DNA of 64,000 nt from Rhodococcus phenolicus (GTDB lineage Bacteria; Actinomycetota; Actinomycetes; Mycobacteriales; Mycobacteriaceae), in NCBI RefSeq assembly GCF_001646785.1, contig NZ_LRRH01000051.1:45444-109443 (forward strand), written 5' to 3'. The stretch's first letter is position 1, and the number at the start of each line of letters is the position of its first letter. The notes under the pieces were generated by a model. The model saw only the letters and a program-made list of their open reading frames with translations, was not told the origin of the DNA and did not search any database. Below are positions 41,941-50,794 of this stretch, in pieces. The position numbers and the translations under genes were made by a program.

Positions 41941-42076
41941 GATCGCTCACCCCTTTCCGGGGGTATCGGGAAAGTTCTGTGACTCGGATCATAGAGGTGG
42001 CGGTACGTTCGGGTGACGCGCATCCCCGTGACGTGCCGCGACGACCCTGTGAACGCTCGACGAGGAGGACGGATCG

Positions 42077-43702
42077 ATGGCTGCCGACTTCGCTGCCCGT
42101 GTCCGCGAACTGCTGGACCGCTACGACACCGCGGACGCGTGCGCCGCCGACCTGCTGTGCGACGACCACCCTGCGGACGCGGTCGCGTTCACCGTCGTCG
42201 ACGCCGACCTCACCTCGAAGGATCTGACGTACGGCCACCTGCGCGAGGAATCGACCCGGTTCGCGGCAGCGCTGAACGATCTCGGCGTCGAACCGGGCGA
42301 CCACGTCGCGACCCTGATGGGCAAATCCACCGACCTGGTCGTCGCGCTGCTGGGCATCTGGCGTCGCGGCGCCGTGCACGTACCGCTGTTCACCGCGTTC
42401 GCATCGCCGGCCATCGCGTTCCGGTTGCAGGCCAGCGGCGCGAAGGTGGTGGTCGCCGACGCCGACCAACTCGGCAAACTCGCGCCGGGGGAGGACATCC
42501 CCGCGGATGCGCCGTGGCAGATCGTCGTCGCGGGGGACTCCGGCGACGCCGGGGTCGGGCTTCATTTCGCCGAACTGCTCGAAGCCCACACCGGCGACGA
42601 TCCGCGCGGTGCGGCGGTCGCCGTCGGCGGTGCCGGTGGTCTCGTGCAGCTGTTCACGTCCGGTACCACGGGAACGCCGAAAGGCGTGCCGGTTCCGGTG
42701 CGGGCGCTCGCGTCGTTCCACGCGTACATGGAATTCGGTCTCGACGTGCGCGCCGACGACGTGTTCTGGAACGCCGCGGACCCGGGCTGGGCGTACGGCC
42801 TGTACTACGCGCTGCTCGGTCCGATGGCCGCCGGCCGGCGCAGCATCCTGCTGCACGCCGGATTCTCGCCGTCGCTGACCTGGCAGGTGATGGACACGTT
42901 CGGCGTCACCAATTTCGCGGCCGCGCCCACGGTGTACCGCAGCCTGCGTGCCGATGCCGACACCGGACCCGAAATCCGGCTGCGACGCGCATCGTCGGCG
43001 GGTGAGCCGCTCACCCCGGACGTGCTGAACTGGTCCGAGCAGAAATTCGGTGTCGTCGTCCACGACCAGTACGGGCAGACCGAGCACGGCATGTTCGTCG
43101 TCAACGCGTGGGGCGAGGGCCTGCTCGAGGACGTGCCACCGATGTCGATGGGCAAACCGCTGCCCGGCTGGTCGGTCGCCGTGCTGAAGGACGACAGCGA
43201 CGAACTCGCCGACCCGAACGAAGTCGGCCGCGTCGCGATCGACACCCACGCCAGCCCGCTGCTGTGGTTCACCGGCTACGTCGACGCACCGCAGAAGACG
43301 AAGGAACGTTTCAGCGAGGACGGCCGCTGGTACCTGACCGGCGACGCCGGCCGCGTCGACGAGAACGGTTTCTACTTCTTCTCGTCCCGCGACGACGACG
43401 TGATCATCATGGCCGGTTACCGGATCGGGCCGTTCGACGTCGAGAGCGTGCTCGTGCTGCACGAGCAGGTCGTCGAGGCCGCCGTCGTCGGCATGCCCGA
43501 CGAGTTGCGCGGCGAGGTGCTCGAGGCGTTCGTCGTCCTCCGCGAGGGTATCGAGGGCACCGACGAGCTCGAGGTCGAGCTGCAGCAGCTGGTCAAGAAG
43601 AAGTTCGCTGCACACGCCTATCCGCGGACGGTGCACTTCGTGCCGAACCTGCCGAAAACCCCCAGCGGCAAGATCCAGCGGTTCCTGCTCCGTCAGCGCT
43701 GA
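42077..43702 (+). CDS. Acyl-CoA synthetase (acetyl/propionyl-type, AMP-forming)
   Basis: A 541-aa adenylate-forming enzyme closer to short-chain acyl-CoA synthetases than the two ligases in the catabolic island. Motifs: LFTSGTTGTPKGVPVPV (A3), NAADPGWAYGLYYALLGP (typical of acetyl-CoA synthetase-like proteins), DQYGQTEHGM (A5), WYLTGDAGRVDENGFYFFSSRDDDVI (A7/A8 region) and PKTPSGKIQR with the regulatory/catalytic lysine. ATG with GAGGAGG upstream. Divergent from the GAF-LuxR gene. Likely activates acetate, propionate or a similar acid. Followed by a 3 x 20-bp repeat and hairpin. Confidence 0.9.
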   Translation: MAADFAARVRELLDRYDTADACAADLLCDDHPADAVAFTVVDADLTSKDLTYGHLREESTRFAAALNDLGVEPGDHVATLMGKSTDLVVALLGIWRRGAVHVPLFTAFASPAIAFRLQASGAKVVVADADQLGKLAPGEDIPADAPWQIVVAGDSGDAGVGLHFAELLEAHTGDDPRGAAVAVGGAGGLVQLFTSGTTGTPKGVPVPVRALASFHAYMEFGLDVRADDVFWNAADPGWAYGLYYALLGPMAAGRRSILLHAGFSPSLTWQVMDTFGVTNFAAAPTVYRSLRADADTGPEIRLRRASSAGEPLTPDVLNWSEQKFGVVVHDQYGQTEHGMFVVNAWGEGLLEDVPPMSMGKPLPGWSVAVLKDDSDELADPNEVGRVAIDTHASPLLWFTGYVDAPQKTKERFSEDGRWYLTGDAGRVDENGFYFFSSRDDDVIIMAGYRIGPFDVESVLVLHEQVVEAAVVGMPDELRGEVLEAFVVLREGIEGTDELEVELQQLVKKKFAAHAYPRTVHFVPNLPKTPSGKIQRFLLRQR

Positions 43703-43757
43703 GCGCGTCCGGCGGGTGCTGAGCGCGTCCCGCGGGTGCCGAGCGCGTCCCGCGGGT
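43698..43757. repeat. Tandem repeat, 3 x 20 bp
   Basis: Three adjacent 20-bp units (43698-43717, 43718-43737, 43738-43757) of the form GCTGAGCGCGTCCCGCGGGT with one or two differences. The first unit includes the TGA of the acyl-CoA synthetase, and each of the first two units carries a copy of that stop triplet. Confidence 0.92.
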
Positions 43758-43783
43758 GGTGCCTCGACGGCATCACCCGCGGG
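43749..43783. terminator. Hairpin after the acyl-CoA synthetase, before map
   Basis: Stem CCCGCGGGTG/CACCCGCGGG, one mismatch, then TGCC/GGCA, loop of 5 nt. The left arm uses the third unit of the tandem repeat. It ends 23 bp before the map ATG, so it could also fold in the map leader. Confidence 0.65.
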
Positions 43784-43806
43784 GCCGGGGGCATATCCTG
43801 GTCCGC

Positions 43807-44664
43807 ATGTCTGTGCGCACAGCTCTCGTCCCCGGCACCCCCACCCCCGTTCGTTCGGTTCCCAAGCTCCTCGAGCGTCCCGAGTACGCGTGGAAGCCGA
43901 CCGCCAAGGAAGGCAGCGAGCCGTGGGTGCAGACCCCGGAGACCATCGAGAAGATGCGTGAGGCGTCCCGGATCGCGGCGCAGGCCCTCGCCGCGGCGGG
44001 CGCGGCCGTGGCGCCCGGTGTGACCACCGACGAACTCGACCGCATCGCTCACGAATACATGTGCGACCACGGCGCCTACCCGTCCACGCTCGGCTACCGC
44101 GGCTTCACCAAGTCGTGCTGCACCTCGCTCAACGAGGTCATCTGCCACGGCATACCCGACTCGACCGTGATCGAGGACGGCGACATCGTCAACATCGACG
44201 TCACCGCCTACATCCACGGCGTGCACGGCGACACCAACGCGACCTTCCTGGCCGGCGACGTCTCGGAGGAGCACCGGCTGCTCGTCGAGCGCACCCGCGA
44301 AGCCACCCGGCGGGCCATCAAGGCCGTCGCGCCCGGACGTGCCCTCAACGTCATCGGCCGCGTCATCGAGGCCTACGCCAACCGATTCGGCTACGGCGTC
44401 GTCCGCGACTTCACCGGCCACGGTATCGGCGAGACCTTCCACAACGGCCTGGTCATCCTGCACTACGACCAGCCGGCCGTCGAGACGGTCATCGAACCGG
44501 GCATGGTCTTCACCATCGAACCGATGATCAACCTCGGCACCGTCGACTACGAGATCTGGGACGACGGCTGGACGGTCGTCACCAAGGACCGCAAATGGAC
44601 CGCGCAGTTCGAGCACACCATCGTCGTCACCGACACCGGATGCGAGATCCTCACACTGCCGTGA
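43807..44664 (+). CDS. map: Methionine aminopeptidase, type I
   Basis: A 285-aa metalloprotease removing initiator methionine. An N-terminal extension of about 40 residues with [18 protein letters not shown], typical of actinobacterial MapB, precedes the pita-bread catalytic domain. Metal ligands are in [20 protein letters not shown] (two Asp), [10 protein letters not shown] (His), FTIEPMI (Glu) and FEHTIVV (Glu); the substrate His is in [11 protein letters not shown] at 43807 rather than GTG further upstream, because the upstream segment lies in the hairpin. Corresponds to Rv2861c by order. The alpha/beta-hydrolase-like gene follows 27 bp later. Confidence 0.96.
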   Translation: MSVRTALVPGTPTPVRSVPKLLERPEYAWKPTAKEGSEPWVQTPETIEKMREASRIAAQALAAAGAAVAPGVTTDELDRIAHEYMCDHGAYPSTLGYRGFTKSCCTSLNEVICHGIPDSTVIEDGDIVNIDVTAYIHGVHGDTNATFLAGDVSEEHRLLVERTREATRRAIKAVAPGRALNVIGRVIEAYANRFGYGVVRDFTGHGIGETFHNGLVILHYDQPAVETVIEPGMVFTIEPMINLGTVDYEIWDDGWTVVTKDRKWTAQFEHTIVVTDTGCEILTLP

Positions 44665-44691
44665 CGCCGCGATCGCGTACCGTTCTGCGGC

Positions 44692-45258
44692 ATGGAAGCG
44701 ACTGACGTGAGCACCGCGAGCGGCACCGTCCGGGTACGGATCGACGGACCCGAGAGCAGGCACACCGTGCTGCTGCTGCCCGGCGCGGGGGAGACCGCCG
44801 ACGTGTTCGACGCGGTGTGCGAGCGCCTGCACAATTCCGACCTGCGGACGATCGTGCCGGAGAGCATCGACGGCCTCGACCCGGCCGCGGTGTTCGCGCT
44901 GCTCGACGAACTGAAACTGCCATGGGTGCACCTGGCGGGCAGCGGTGCCGGTGCGGAACTGGCGTGGGCCGTCGCGGCGGGTCGGTTCGGCCGGTTCGCG
45001 AGTCTCGTCGTCGCCGACCGCGGTCACCCCGCAGTTCCCGACGCCGGCGGTGCCGTGCGCGACGGATCGGCGCCCGCCGCCGAGGTCCCCACCACCGTCG
45101 TGATCGGAAGCGGCGCGCGCCGCGCCGAGGCCGACGGATCCATGCGGTACGTCACGGGAGAGTTCCGGGTCGTCGAACTCGACGGCATCGACAACGTCCC
45201 GGCACAGGCCCCGGCCGAGTTCGCGTCGGCGATCGCCCTGCGCACCGGAAGCTGGTAG
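44692..45258 (+). CDS. Short alpha/beta-hydrolase-like protein, triad incomplete
   Basis: A 188-aa protein with HTVLLLPGAGETADVFD (oxyanion region), PWVHLAGSGAGAELAWAVAAG (nucleophile elbow GSGAG) and a Rossmann-like VPTTVVIGSG strand. Enzymes of this fold usually have 250-300 aa; here the cap domain is missing and the C-terminal GxGH histidine is replaced by DGIDNVP. It may be non-catalytic or degenerate. ATG at 44692, probably cotranscribed with map. Function unknown. Confidence 0.7.
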   Translation: MEATDVSTASGTVRVRIDGPESRHTVLLLPGAGETADVFDAVCERLHNSDLRTIVPESIDGLDPAAVFALLDELKLPWVHLAGSGAGAELAWAVAAGRFGRFASLVVADRGHPAVPDAGGAVRDGSAPAAEVPTTVVIGSGARRAEADGSMRYVTGEFRVVELDGIDNVPAQAPAEFASAIALRTGSW

Positions 45259-45266
45259 GACGACGG

Positions 45267-45301
45267 CGCCCGGTGCCGCCCTCACGGAACGGCACCGGGC
45301 G
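45267..45301. terminator. Bidirectional hairpin terminator
   Basis: Perfect 12-bp stem CGCCCGGTGCCG/CGGCACCGGGCG with an 11-nt loop, between the convergent hydrolase-like and mycothione reductase genes. Confidence 0.8.
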
Positions 45302-45306
45302 GCCGG

Positions 45307-46680
45307 TCACAATCCCAGCAGCGCGTTCTCCACGACCTCAGGCAACCCCGGATGGATCCAGTACTGCCCGGTCGCCATCTCGTGGGCGGTCAGTCCGAAA
45401 CTCATCGCCTGGATCAGCGGCTGGATCACCGTCGACGCCTGCGCACCCATCACGTGCGCGCCGAGCAGCAGACCCGTCGACCGGTCGGCGATCAGCTTGC
45501 AGATGCCCTCGGTGTCCTCCATTGCCCAGCCGTACGCGACATCCCCGTAGTTCTGGATCTTCACGGAGATGTCGTATCCCTGCGCGCGGGCCTGTTCCTC
45601 GGTGAGCCCGACATCCGCGATCTGCGGATCGGTGAACACCGCTGCCGGCACGAAGCGGTGGTCGGTGCGGCGCAACGCCGCGGTGTCCCCGGACCAGGCG
45701 TCCTGCAGCAGGTTGTGCTGCACGACCCGCATCTCGTGATTCGCGACGTGCTTGAGCTGATACGGCGACGACACGTCACCGAGCGCGAACACCCCTCGTG
45801 CGGTGGTGCGCTGGAACTCGTCGACGACGACGCGCCCCTGCTCGTCCAGCTCCAGCCCGCCGGCCGCCGCGTCGAGCTCGTTCCCGTTCGGTTGCCGTCC
45901 GACCGCGACCAGCAGCGCGTCACCCGCGACGACCGTGCCGTCGGAGAGCACGACCTCGACACCGTCACCGACCGGGCGGAACTCCTTCGCCGGATTCGAC
46001 AGGTGCACGTCCCACTTCGCCTGCGCGATGCGCGTGAACCGCTCGGAGACGTCCGTGTCGAGGTGACGTAGTAGCCGGCTGCTGCGCGCCAGGATCGACA
46101 CCCGCACACCCAGCGCGGAGAACACGTGCGCGAACTCCATCGCGATGAATCCGGATCCGAGGATCACCAGCGATTCGGGCAGCTTCGGCAGCCGCATCAC
46201 GTCGTCGTTGGTGTGGTACTTCACGCCGCTGTCGCGAACCTCCTGCGGCACGATCGGCCGGGATCCGGCGGCCACCACGATCTGGTCGGCGGTGATCGTC
46301 TCGCCCGTGCCGGTGTCGAGAGTGCGCTCGCCGACGAACCGCGCGTGCCCGTCGAACACCGTGACGTTGGCGCAGTCCTCGCGCCGGTACCGTTCGCCGC
46401 CGGCCGAGATCGGGTCGATCCGCCCGAACACCCGGTCGACGATGTCGTTCCAGCGCACACCGTCGACACTCGCGTCGATGCCGTACTTCGCGGCGGTACG
46501 GACGGTGTGCGCGACCTCGGCCGCGTACACGTACATCTTCGTCGGAATGCATCCGACGTTGAGGCAGGTGCCGCCGAAGGTGCCCTCTTCGAGGATCGCC
46601 ACCTTCTTGCCGTCGTAGCGCTCGTCGAGGATCGAATTGCCCGATCCGGAGCCGATGATCGCGAGGTCGTAGTGGGTCAC
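45307..46680 (-). CDS. mtr: Mycothione reductase
   Basis: A 457-aa flavoprotein disulfide reductase that regenerates mycothiol from its disulfide using NADPH. FAD site [10 protein letters not shown] near residue 8, redox-active disulfide in [13 protein letters not shown] (about 37-49), NADPH site [20 protein letters not shown], second FAD motif [13 protein letters not shown], and C-terminal active-site [12 protein letters not shown]. The sequence [17 protein letters not shown], lacking the usual GxxGxxxA-AA-GxxV pattern, is characteristic of Mtr. GTG start overlaps the upstream hydrolase stop by 4 bp. Cytoplasmic; part of oxidative-stress defence. Confidence 0.95.
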   Translation of the reverse strand: MTHYDLAIIGSGSGNSILDERYDGKKVAILEEGTFGGTCLNVGCIPTKMYVYAAEVAHTVRTAAKYGIDASVDGVRWNDIVDRVFGRIDPISAGGERYRREDCANVTVFDGHARFVGERTLDTGTGETITADQIVVAAGSRPIVPQEVRDSGVKYHTNDDVMRLPKLPESLVILGSGFIAMEFAHVFSALGVRVSILARSSRLLRHLDTDVSERFTRIAQAKWDVHLSNPAKEFRPVGDGVEVVLSDGTVVAGDALLVAVGRQPNGNELDAAAGGLELDEQGRVVVDEFQRTTARGVFALGDVSSPYQLKHVANHEMRVVQHNLLQDAWSGDTAALRRTDHRFVPAAVFTDPQIADVGLTEEQARAQGYDISVKIQNYGDVAYGWAMEDTEGICKLIADRSTGLLLGAHVMGAQASTVIQPLIQAMSFGLTAHEMATGQYWIHPGLPEVVENALLGL

Positions 46681-47708
46681 GCGGGGTCTCCTGCGGTTCG
46701 TGTGTGCACGCTGCTGTCGTGGCGGCTGCTGTCGTGGTTGTCCAACCCGTCCAGCCACCGGTCCAATTCCCGGAACGCCACGGCGAGCGGTCCGGGAGTG
46801 GACAGGAAGACGTCGTGACGGGCCCCGTCGATCGGGACGATCGTGGTGCGGTCGCCCAGGCACCCCGCCCACCGGGCGATCTGCCGCACATCGAGGACGG
46901 CATCGACGGTGTCGATCGCCGGGTCGTACTTCGGAGCGGATCGGCTCGCCGTGGACCGCAGGATCAGGGAGGGCACCCCGATGTCGAGTCCGCGATGCAA
47001 CTGTGCGTGCCCGCACCGCACCGCCCGCAGCCACCCGAACGTGAGAGGAAAACCGGCCAGCGGTTTCCAGTCGAGGTTGTAGCTCCAGCCGCCCGTACGC
47101 AGGCTCACCCCGTACGTGTCGAGCTTCTGGGCCGGAACGACGTCCTTGGGCCGGAGACGTCCGAGGACGTCGATCGCGACCGTGCCCACGTTGCGCAGAT
47201 AGGACGGTCCCTGCAGGTCGAACCAGGGACTGTTGAGAACGACGCCGCTGATCCCGGCGCCCGCTGTGCCACCGGGCCGCCTGTTCAGACGGTCGAGCCA
47301 CAGCGGCAGCACGAGGCCACCCGTCGAATGCGCGACCAGCAGCACGTCCCCGCCCGTCTCGGCGCGGACGATCCGCAGGGCCTCGTCGAGCTCGGTGTCG
47401 TAGTACGACAGGTCGGTGACGAAGTGCGCCGTGTGGCCGTCGGCGCGGGATCGTCCGCACTTGCGCAGGTCCAGGGCGAAGAAGCGGTAGCCCTGCTCCG
47501 CGAAGTGCTCGGCGAGATGCTGCTGGAAGAAGTAGTCGGTGAACCCGTGCACGTAGAGCACCGCACGGCGCGGGGCATCCCCGTCGGCAGGCTGGTAGCG
47601 GACCAGGGTCGCGCTGATCTCGCCTTCCCCGTCCGGATCGGTGCCGAGCGGGAGAACGAGCTGCTGATAGCCGTCACCGAGGATGTCGGGCTGCCAAGTA
47701 GTCACCAT
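46677..47708 (-). CDS. Alpha/beta hydrolase (lysophospholipase-like), coupled to mtr
   Basis: A 343-aa serine hydrolase. [27 protein letters not shown] (oxyanion region), [19 protein letters not shown] (nucleophile Ser), and [11 protein letters not shown] (His) complete the fold; the [19 protein letters not shown] segment resembles monoacylglycerol lipase-like Hydrolase_4 proteins. Equivalent by position to Rv2854. ATG at 47708 selected (GTG one codon later is possible). GTGA overlap with mtr means the two are translated together, though a chemical link is not evident. Confidence 0.88.
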   Translation of the reverse strand: MVTTWQPDILGDGYQQLVLPLGTDPDGEGEISATLVRYQPADGDAPRRAVLYVHGFTDYFFQQHLAEHFAEQGYRFFALDLRKCGRSRADGHTAHFVTDLSYYDTELDEALRIVRAETGGDVLLVAHSTGGLVLPLWLDRLNRRPGGTAGAGISGVVLNSPWFDLQGPSYLRNVGTVAIDVLGRLRPKDVVPAQKLDTYGVSLRTGGWSYNLDWKPLAGFPLTFGWLRAVRCGHAQLHRGLDIGVPSLILRSTASRSAPKYDPAIDTVDAVLDVRQIARWAGCLGDRTTIVPIDGARHDVFLSTPGPLAVAFRELDRWLDGLDNHDSSRHDSSVHTRTAGDPA

Positions 47709-47945
47709 CACACTGTATTGGTGTTCAAGCCGGATCGTGGCGGGGGCACAATTGGGGGGAAGGAAACGCCGAGCGACGTGCGGGTAACCTGTTCGTCGCA
47801 GTCGGCGCGGCTGTGGTGGTTCCCAGATCCGTTCGTGAGCCGATCGGAAGTGGAGCGGGACCACGGACGTGCACGGGACACCCACGAGCCCCGGTCCTCG
47901 AGGATCCGGCGGTGCGTGCGAACAGACAAGGAAGTCGATCCTCCA

Positions 47946-49475
47946 GTGGCAGACAACGTGTTAGAGGCGAAGACCGATGTAGTGCTCATCGGTGCAGGCA
48001 TCATGAGCGCCACCCTCGGCGCGCTGCTGCGTCAGTTGCAGCCCGACTGGTCGATCACCGCTTTCGAGCGGCTCGACGCCGCCGCGGCGGAGAGCAGCGA
48101 TCCCTGGAACAACGCCGGAACCGGTCACTCCGCGCTGTGCGAGCTGAACTACACCCCGGCCAAGACCGACGGCACCGTCGACATCACCAAGGCGATCAAC
48201 GTCAACGAGCAGTTCCAGGTCTCGCGCCAGTTCTGGTCCTACGCCGTCGACAACGGGATCCTGTCCGATCCCAAGAACTTCATCAACCCGATTCCGCACG
48301 TCAGCTTCGTGCACGGCGCCGACGACGTGAAGTACCTGCGCGCCCGGTACGACGCGCTGGCCGGCCACCCGCTGTTCGCGGGCATGGAGTACTCCGAGAG
48401 CCCCGAGCTGTTCTCCGAGCGTCTGCCTCTGATGGCGAAGGGTCGTGACTTCTCCGACCCGGTCGCCGTCAACTGGACCTCGACCGGCACGGACGTCGAC
48501 TTCGGTGCGCTCACCAAGCAGCTCATCAACAACGTCGCCGCCTCCGGTGGCACCGTGTTCTTCGGTCACGAGGTGACCAACCTGTCGAAGCAGTCCGACG
48601 GCAGCTGGATCGTCAAGGTCCGCAACACCCGCACGCGGGAGTCCCGCAAGGTTCACGCGAAGTTCGTCTTCGTCGGCGCCGGTGGCGGTGCACTGCACCT
48701 GCTGCAGAAGTCGGGCATCAAGGAGGCCAAAGGCTTCGGCGGCTTCCCCGTCTCGGGCGCGTTCCTGCGCTGCACCAACCCGGACGTCATCGCCCAGCAC
48801 AGCGCCAAGGTGTACGGCAAGGCCGCCGTCGGCGCGCCGCCGATGTCGGTGCCGCACCTGGACACCCGCGTCATCGGCGGCAAGCAGGGTCTGCTGTTCG
48901 GTCCCTACGCCGGCTGGTCGCCGAAGTTCCTCAAGCAGGGTGGCGTCATGGACCTGCCCAAGTCGATCAAGCCGAACAACATCATGTCGATGCTCGGTGT
49001 CGGCGCGACCGAACTCGGCCTCGTCAAGTACCTCGTCGGCGAGCTCACCCAGTCGCCGCGCGACCGCATCGGCACCCTGGCCGAGTTCGCGCCGCAGGCG
49101 AAGCTCGAGGACTGGGAGCTGATCGTCGCCGGTCAGCGCGTCCAGGTCATCCGCCGCAAGGGCGCCGGCGGCGTGCTCGAATTCGGCACCGCCGTGGTCA
49201 GTGCGGAGGACGGTTCCATCGCCGGTCTGCTCGGTGCGTCCCCGGGTGCCTCCACCGCCGTGCCCGCCATGCTCGACGTCCTCGAACGCTGCTTCCCGCA
49301 GCAGTGGACCGGTTGGCAGGGCAAGCTGCGCGAAATGGTGCCGTCCCTCGGGACGAAACTGTCCGACGATCAGGCGCTGTTCGACAAGGTGTGGCACTGG
49401 AGCACCAAGTCGTTGCAGCTCGACGTCACCTCCGTGGCGGAGACGACCGCCCCGATCGAGCCCGCATCGGTCTGA
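47946..49475 (+). CDS. mqo: Malate:quinone oxidoreductase
   Basis: A 509-aa membrane-associated FAD enzyme oxidising malate to oxaloacetate with quinone as acceptor. [21 protein letters not shown] is the FAD site, followed by the family-specific [22 protein letters not shown], and further motifs [16 protein letters not shown] and [16 protein letters not shown] at 47946 with AAGGAAG upstream; a second GTG four codons later is possible. Corresponds to Rv2852c. Divergent from the hydrolase-mtr unit over 237 bp, which otherwise appears empty. A strong hairpin follows. Confidence 0.96.
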   Translation: MADNVLEAKTDVVLIGAGIMSATLGALLRQLQPDWSITAFERLDAAAAESSDPWNNAGTGHSALCELNYTPAKTDGTVDITKAINVNEQFQVSRQFWSYAVDNGILSDPKNFINPIPHVSFVHGADDVKYLRARYDALAGHPLFAGMEYSESPELFSERLPLMAKGRDFSDPVAVNWTSTGTDVDFGALTKQLINNVAASGGTVFFGHEVTNLSKQSDGSWIVKVRNTRTRESRKVHAKFVFVGAGGGALHLLQKSGIKEAKGFGGFPVSGAFLRCTNPDVIAQHSAKVYGKAAVGAPPMSVPHLDTRVIGGKQGLLFGPYAGWSPKFLKQGGVMDLPKSIKPNNIMSMLGVGATELGLVKYLVGELTQSPRDRIGTLAEFAPQAKLEDWELIVAGQRVQVIRRKGAGGVLEFGTAVVSAEDGSIAGLLGASPGASTAVPAMLDVLERCFPQQWTGWQGKLREMVPSLGTKLSDDQALFDKVWHWSTKSLQLDVTSVAETTAPIEPASV

Positions 49476-49498
49476 TCCGACCGACACGACCCGACACC

Positions 49499-49539
49499 TG
49501 TCACAGGCCGGTCCGCACGGCGCGGTCCGGCCTGTGACA
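49499..49539. terminator. Terminator hairpin after mqo
   Basis: Perfect 13-bp outer stem TGTCACAGGCCGG/CCGGCCTGTGACA, with an inner CCGC/GCGG pairing. Lies between mqo and cysG on the same strand, so the two are likely separate units. Confidence 0.8.
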
Positions 49540-49567
49540 CGTCGCCAACCAGAAGTGGGGAACCCCG

Positions 49568-50794
49568 GTGCCATCCATGCCTGCGGACGAGACCAGCTAC
49601 CTCGTCGGCCTGAATCTGTCCGGTCGCCGGGTGGTCGTGGTGGGCGGCGGTTCCGTCGCCCAGCGACGCCTCGGTCTGCTCGTGGCCTCCGGGGCCGTGG
49701 TGCACGTCGTCGCCCGGGTCGCGACGCCCGCGGTCGAGAGCATGGCCGCCGCCGGCCACATCACCCTGGAACTTCGCGACTACCGCGACGGGGACCTCGA
49801 CGGTGCCTGGTATGCGCTGGCCTGCACGAACGAACCCGACACGAACGCGGCGGTCGTTGCCGAAGCCGACCGCAGCCGAATCTTCTGCGTCCGCGCCGAC
49901 AACGCCCGTCACGGCAGCGCCGTCACCCCCGCCACTGCGGCCTACGACGGCCTGTCCATCGGTGTCCTCGCCGGCGGCGACCACCGTCGCTCTGCCGCCG
50001 TCCGCACCTCGATCCGGGAGGCTCTCGCCGGGGGCGCCGCGATCGCCGACACCGCGCCGGCTCCGGTCGGCGTGGCGCTCGTCGGTGGCGGCCCGGGCGA
50101 TCCGGACCTGATCACCGTGCGCGGTCGCCGGCTGCTCGGCCGCGCCGATGTCGTCGTCGCCGACCACCTCGCGCCGCAGGAGCTGCTCGACGAACTCGGC
50201 CCGCACGTCGAGGTCATCGACGCGTCGAAGCTGCCGTACGGGCGGGCGATGGCGCAGCAGGCCATCAACGACACGCTCGTCGACCGGGCGAAGGCCGGCA
50301 AGTTCGTCGTGCGGCTCAAGGGCGGCGATCCGTACGTGTTCGGCCGCGGCTTCGAAGAACTGCAGGCGTGTGCCGCCGCCGGGGTGCCGGTCACCGTCGT
50401 CCCGGGCATCACCAGTGCGATCTCGGTGCCGTCGGCGGCCGACGTCCCCGTCACCCATCGCGGCGTCACCCACGAATTCGTGGTGGTCAGCGGGCACGTC
50501 GCCCCCGATCACCCGGACTCCCTGACGGACTGGCCGGCGCTGGCGCGGCTGCGCGGAACCCTCGTGCTGCTCATGGCGGTCGAGCGGATCCAGCAGTTCG
50601 CCGACGCCCTGCTCGCCGGCGGACGTCCCGCGGACACCCCGGTCGTCGTCGTACAGGAAGGCACGCGGCGCACCCAGCGGGTGCTGCGCGCCGACCTGCA
50701 GACCGTCGCGGCCCGCGTGCGCGAGGAGCAGATCCGGCCACCCGCGATCATCGTGATCGGCCCGGTCGCGGGCCTCACGGCGGATGCCGGGTGA
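49568..50794 (+). CDS. cysG: Siroheme synthase, bifunctional (dehydrogenase/chelatase + methyltransferase)
   Basis: A 408-aa fusion. Residues about 10-155 form the precorrin-2 dehydrogenase/ferrochelatase part with NAD motif VVVVGGGSVAQRRL; residues about 163-405 are the SAM-dependent uroporphyrinogen III C-methyltransferase (VALVGGGPGDPDLITVRGRRLL, VVADHLAP, RLKGGDPYVFGRGFEE, PGITSAISVPSAADVPVTHRG). Together they make siroheme for sulfite and nitrite reductases. GTG at 49568. GTGA overlap with the efflux gene, the same neighbour as in M. tuberculosis (Rv2847c-Rv2846c). Confidence 0.95.
   Translation: MPSMPADETSYLVGLNLSGRRVVVVGGGSVAQRRLGLLVASGAVVHVVARVATPAVESMAAAGHITLELRDYRDGDLDGAWYALACTNEPDTNAAVVAEADRSRIFCVRADNARHGSAVTPATAAYDGLSIGVLAGGDHRRSAAVRTSIREALAGGAAIADTAPAPVGVALVGGGPGDPDLITVRGRRLLGRADVVVADHLAPQELLDELGPHVEVIDASKLPYGRAMAQQAINDTLVDRAKAGKFVVRLKGGDPYVFGRGFEELQACAAAGVPVTVVPGITSAISVPSAADVPVTHRGVTHEFVVVSGHVAPDHPDSLTDWPALARLRGTLVLLMAVERIQQFADALLAGGRPADTPVVVVQEGTRRTQRVLRADLQTVAARVREEQIRPPAIIVIGPVAGLTADAG

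Noticed and set aside
46704..49475. A 923-aa fusion of an unknown domain with Mqo
   Set aside because: The extra part is antisense to the hydrolase gene; the enzyme begins at the GTG at 47946.
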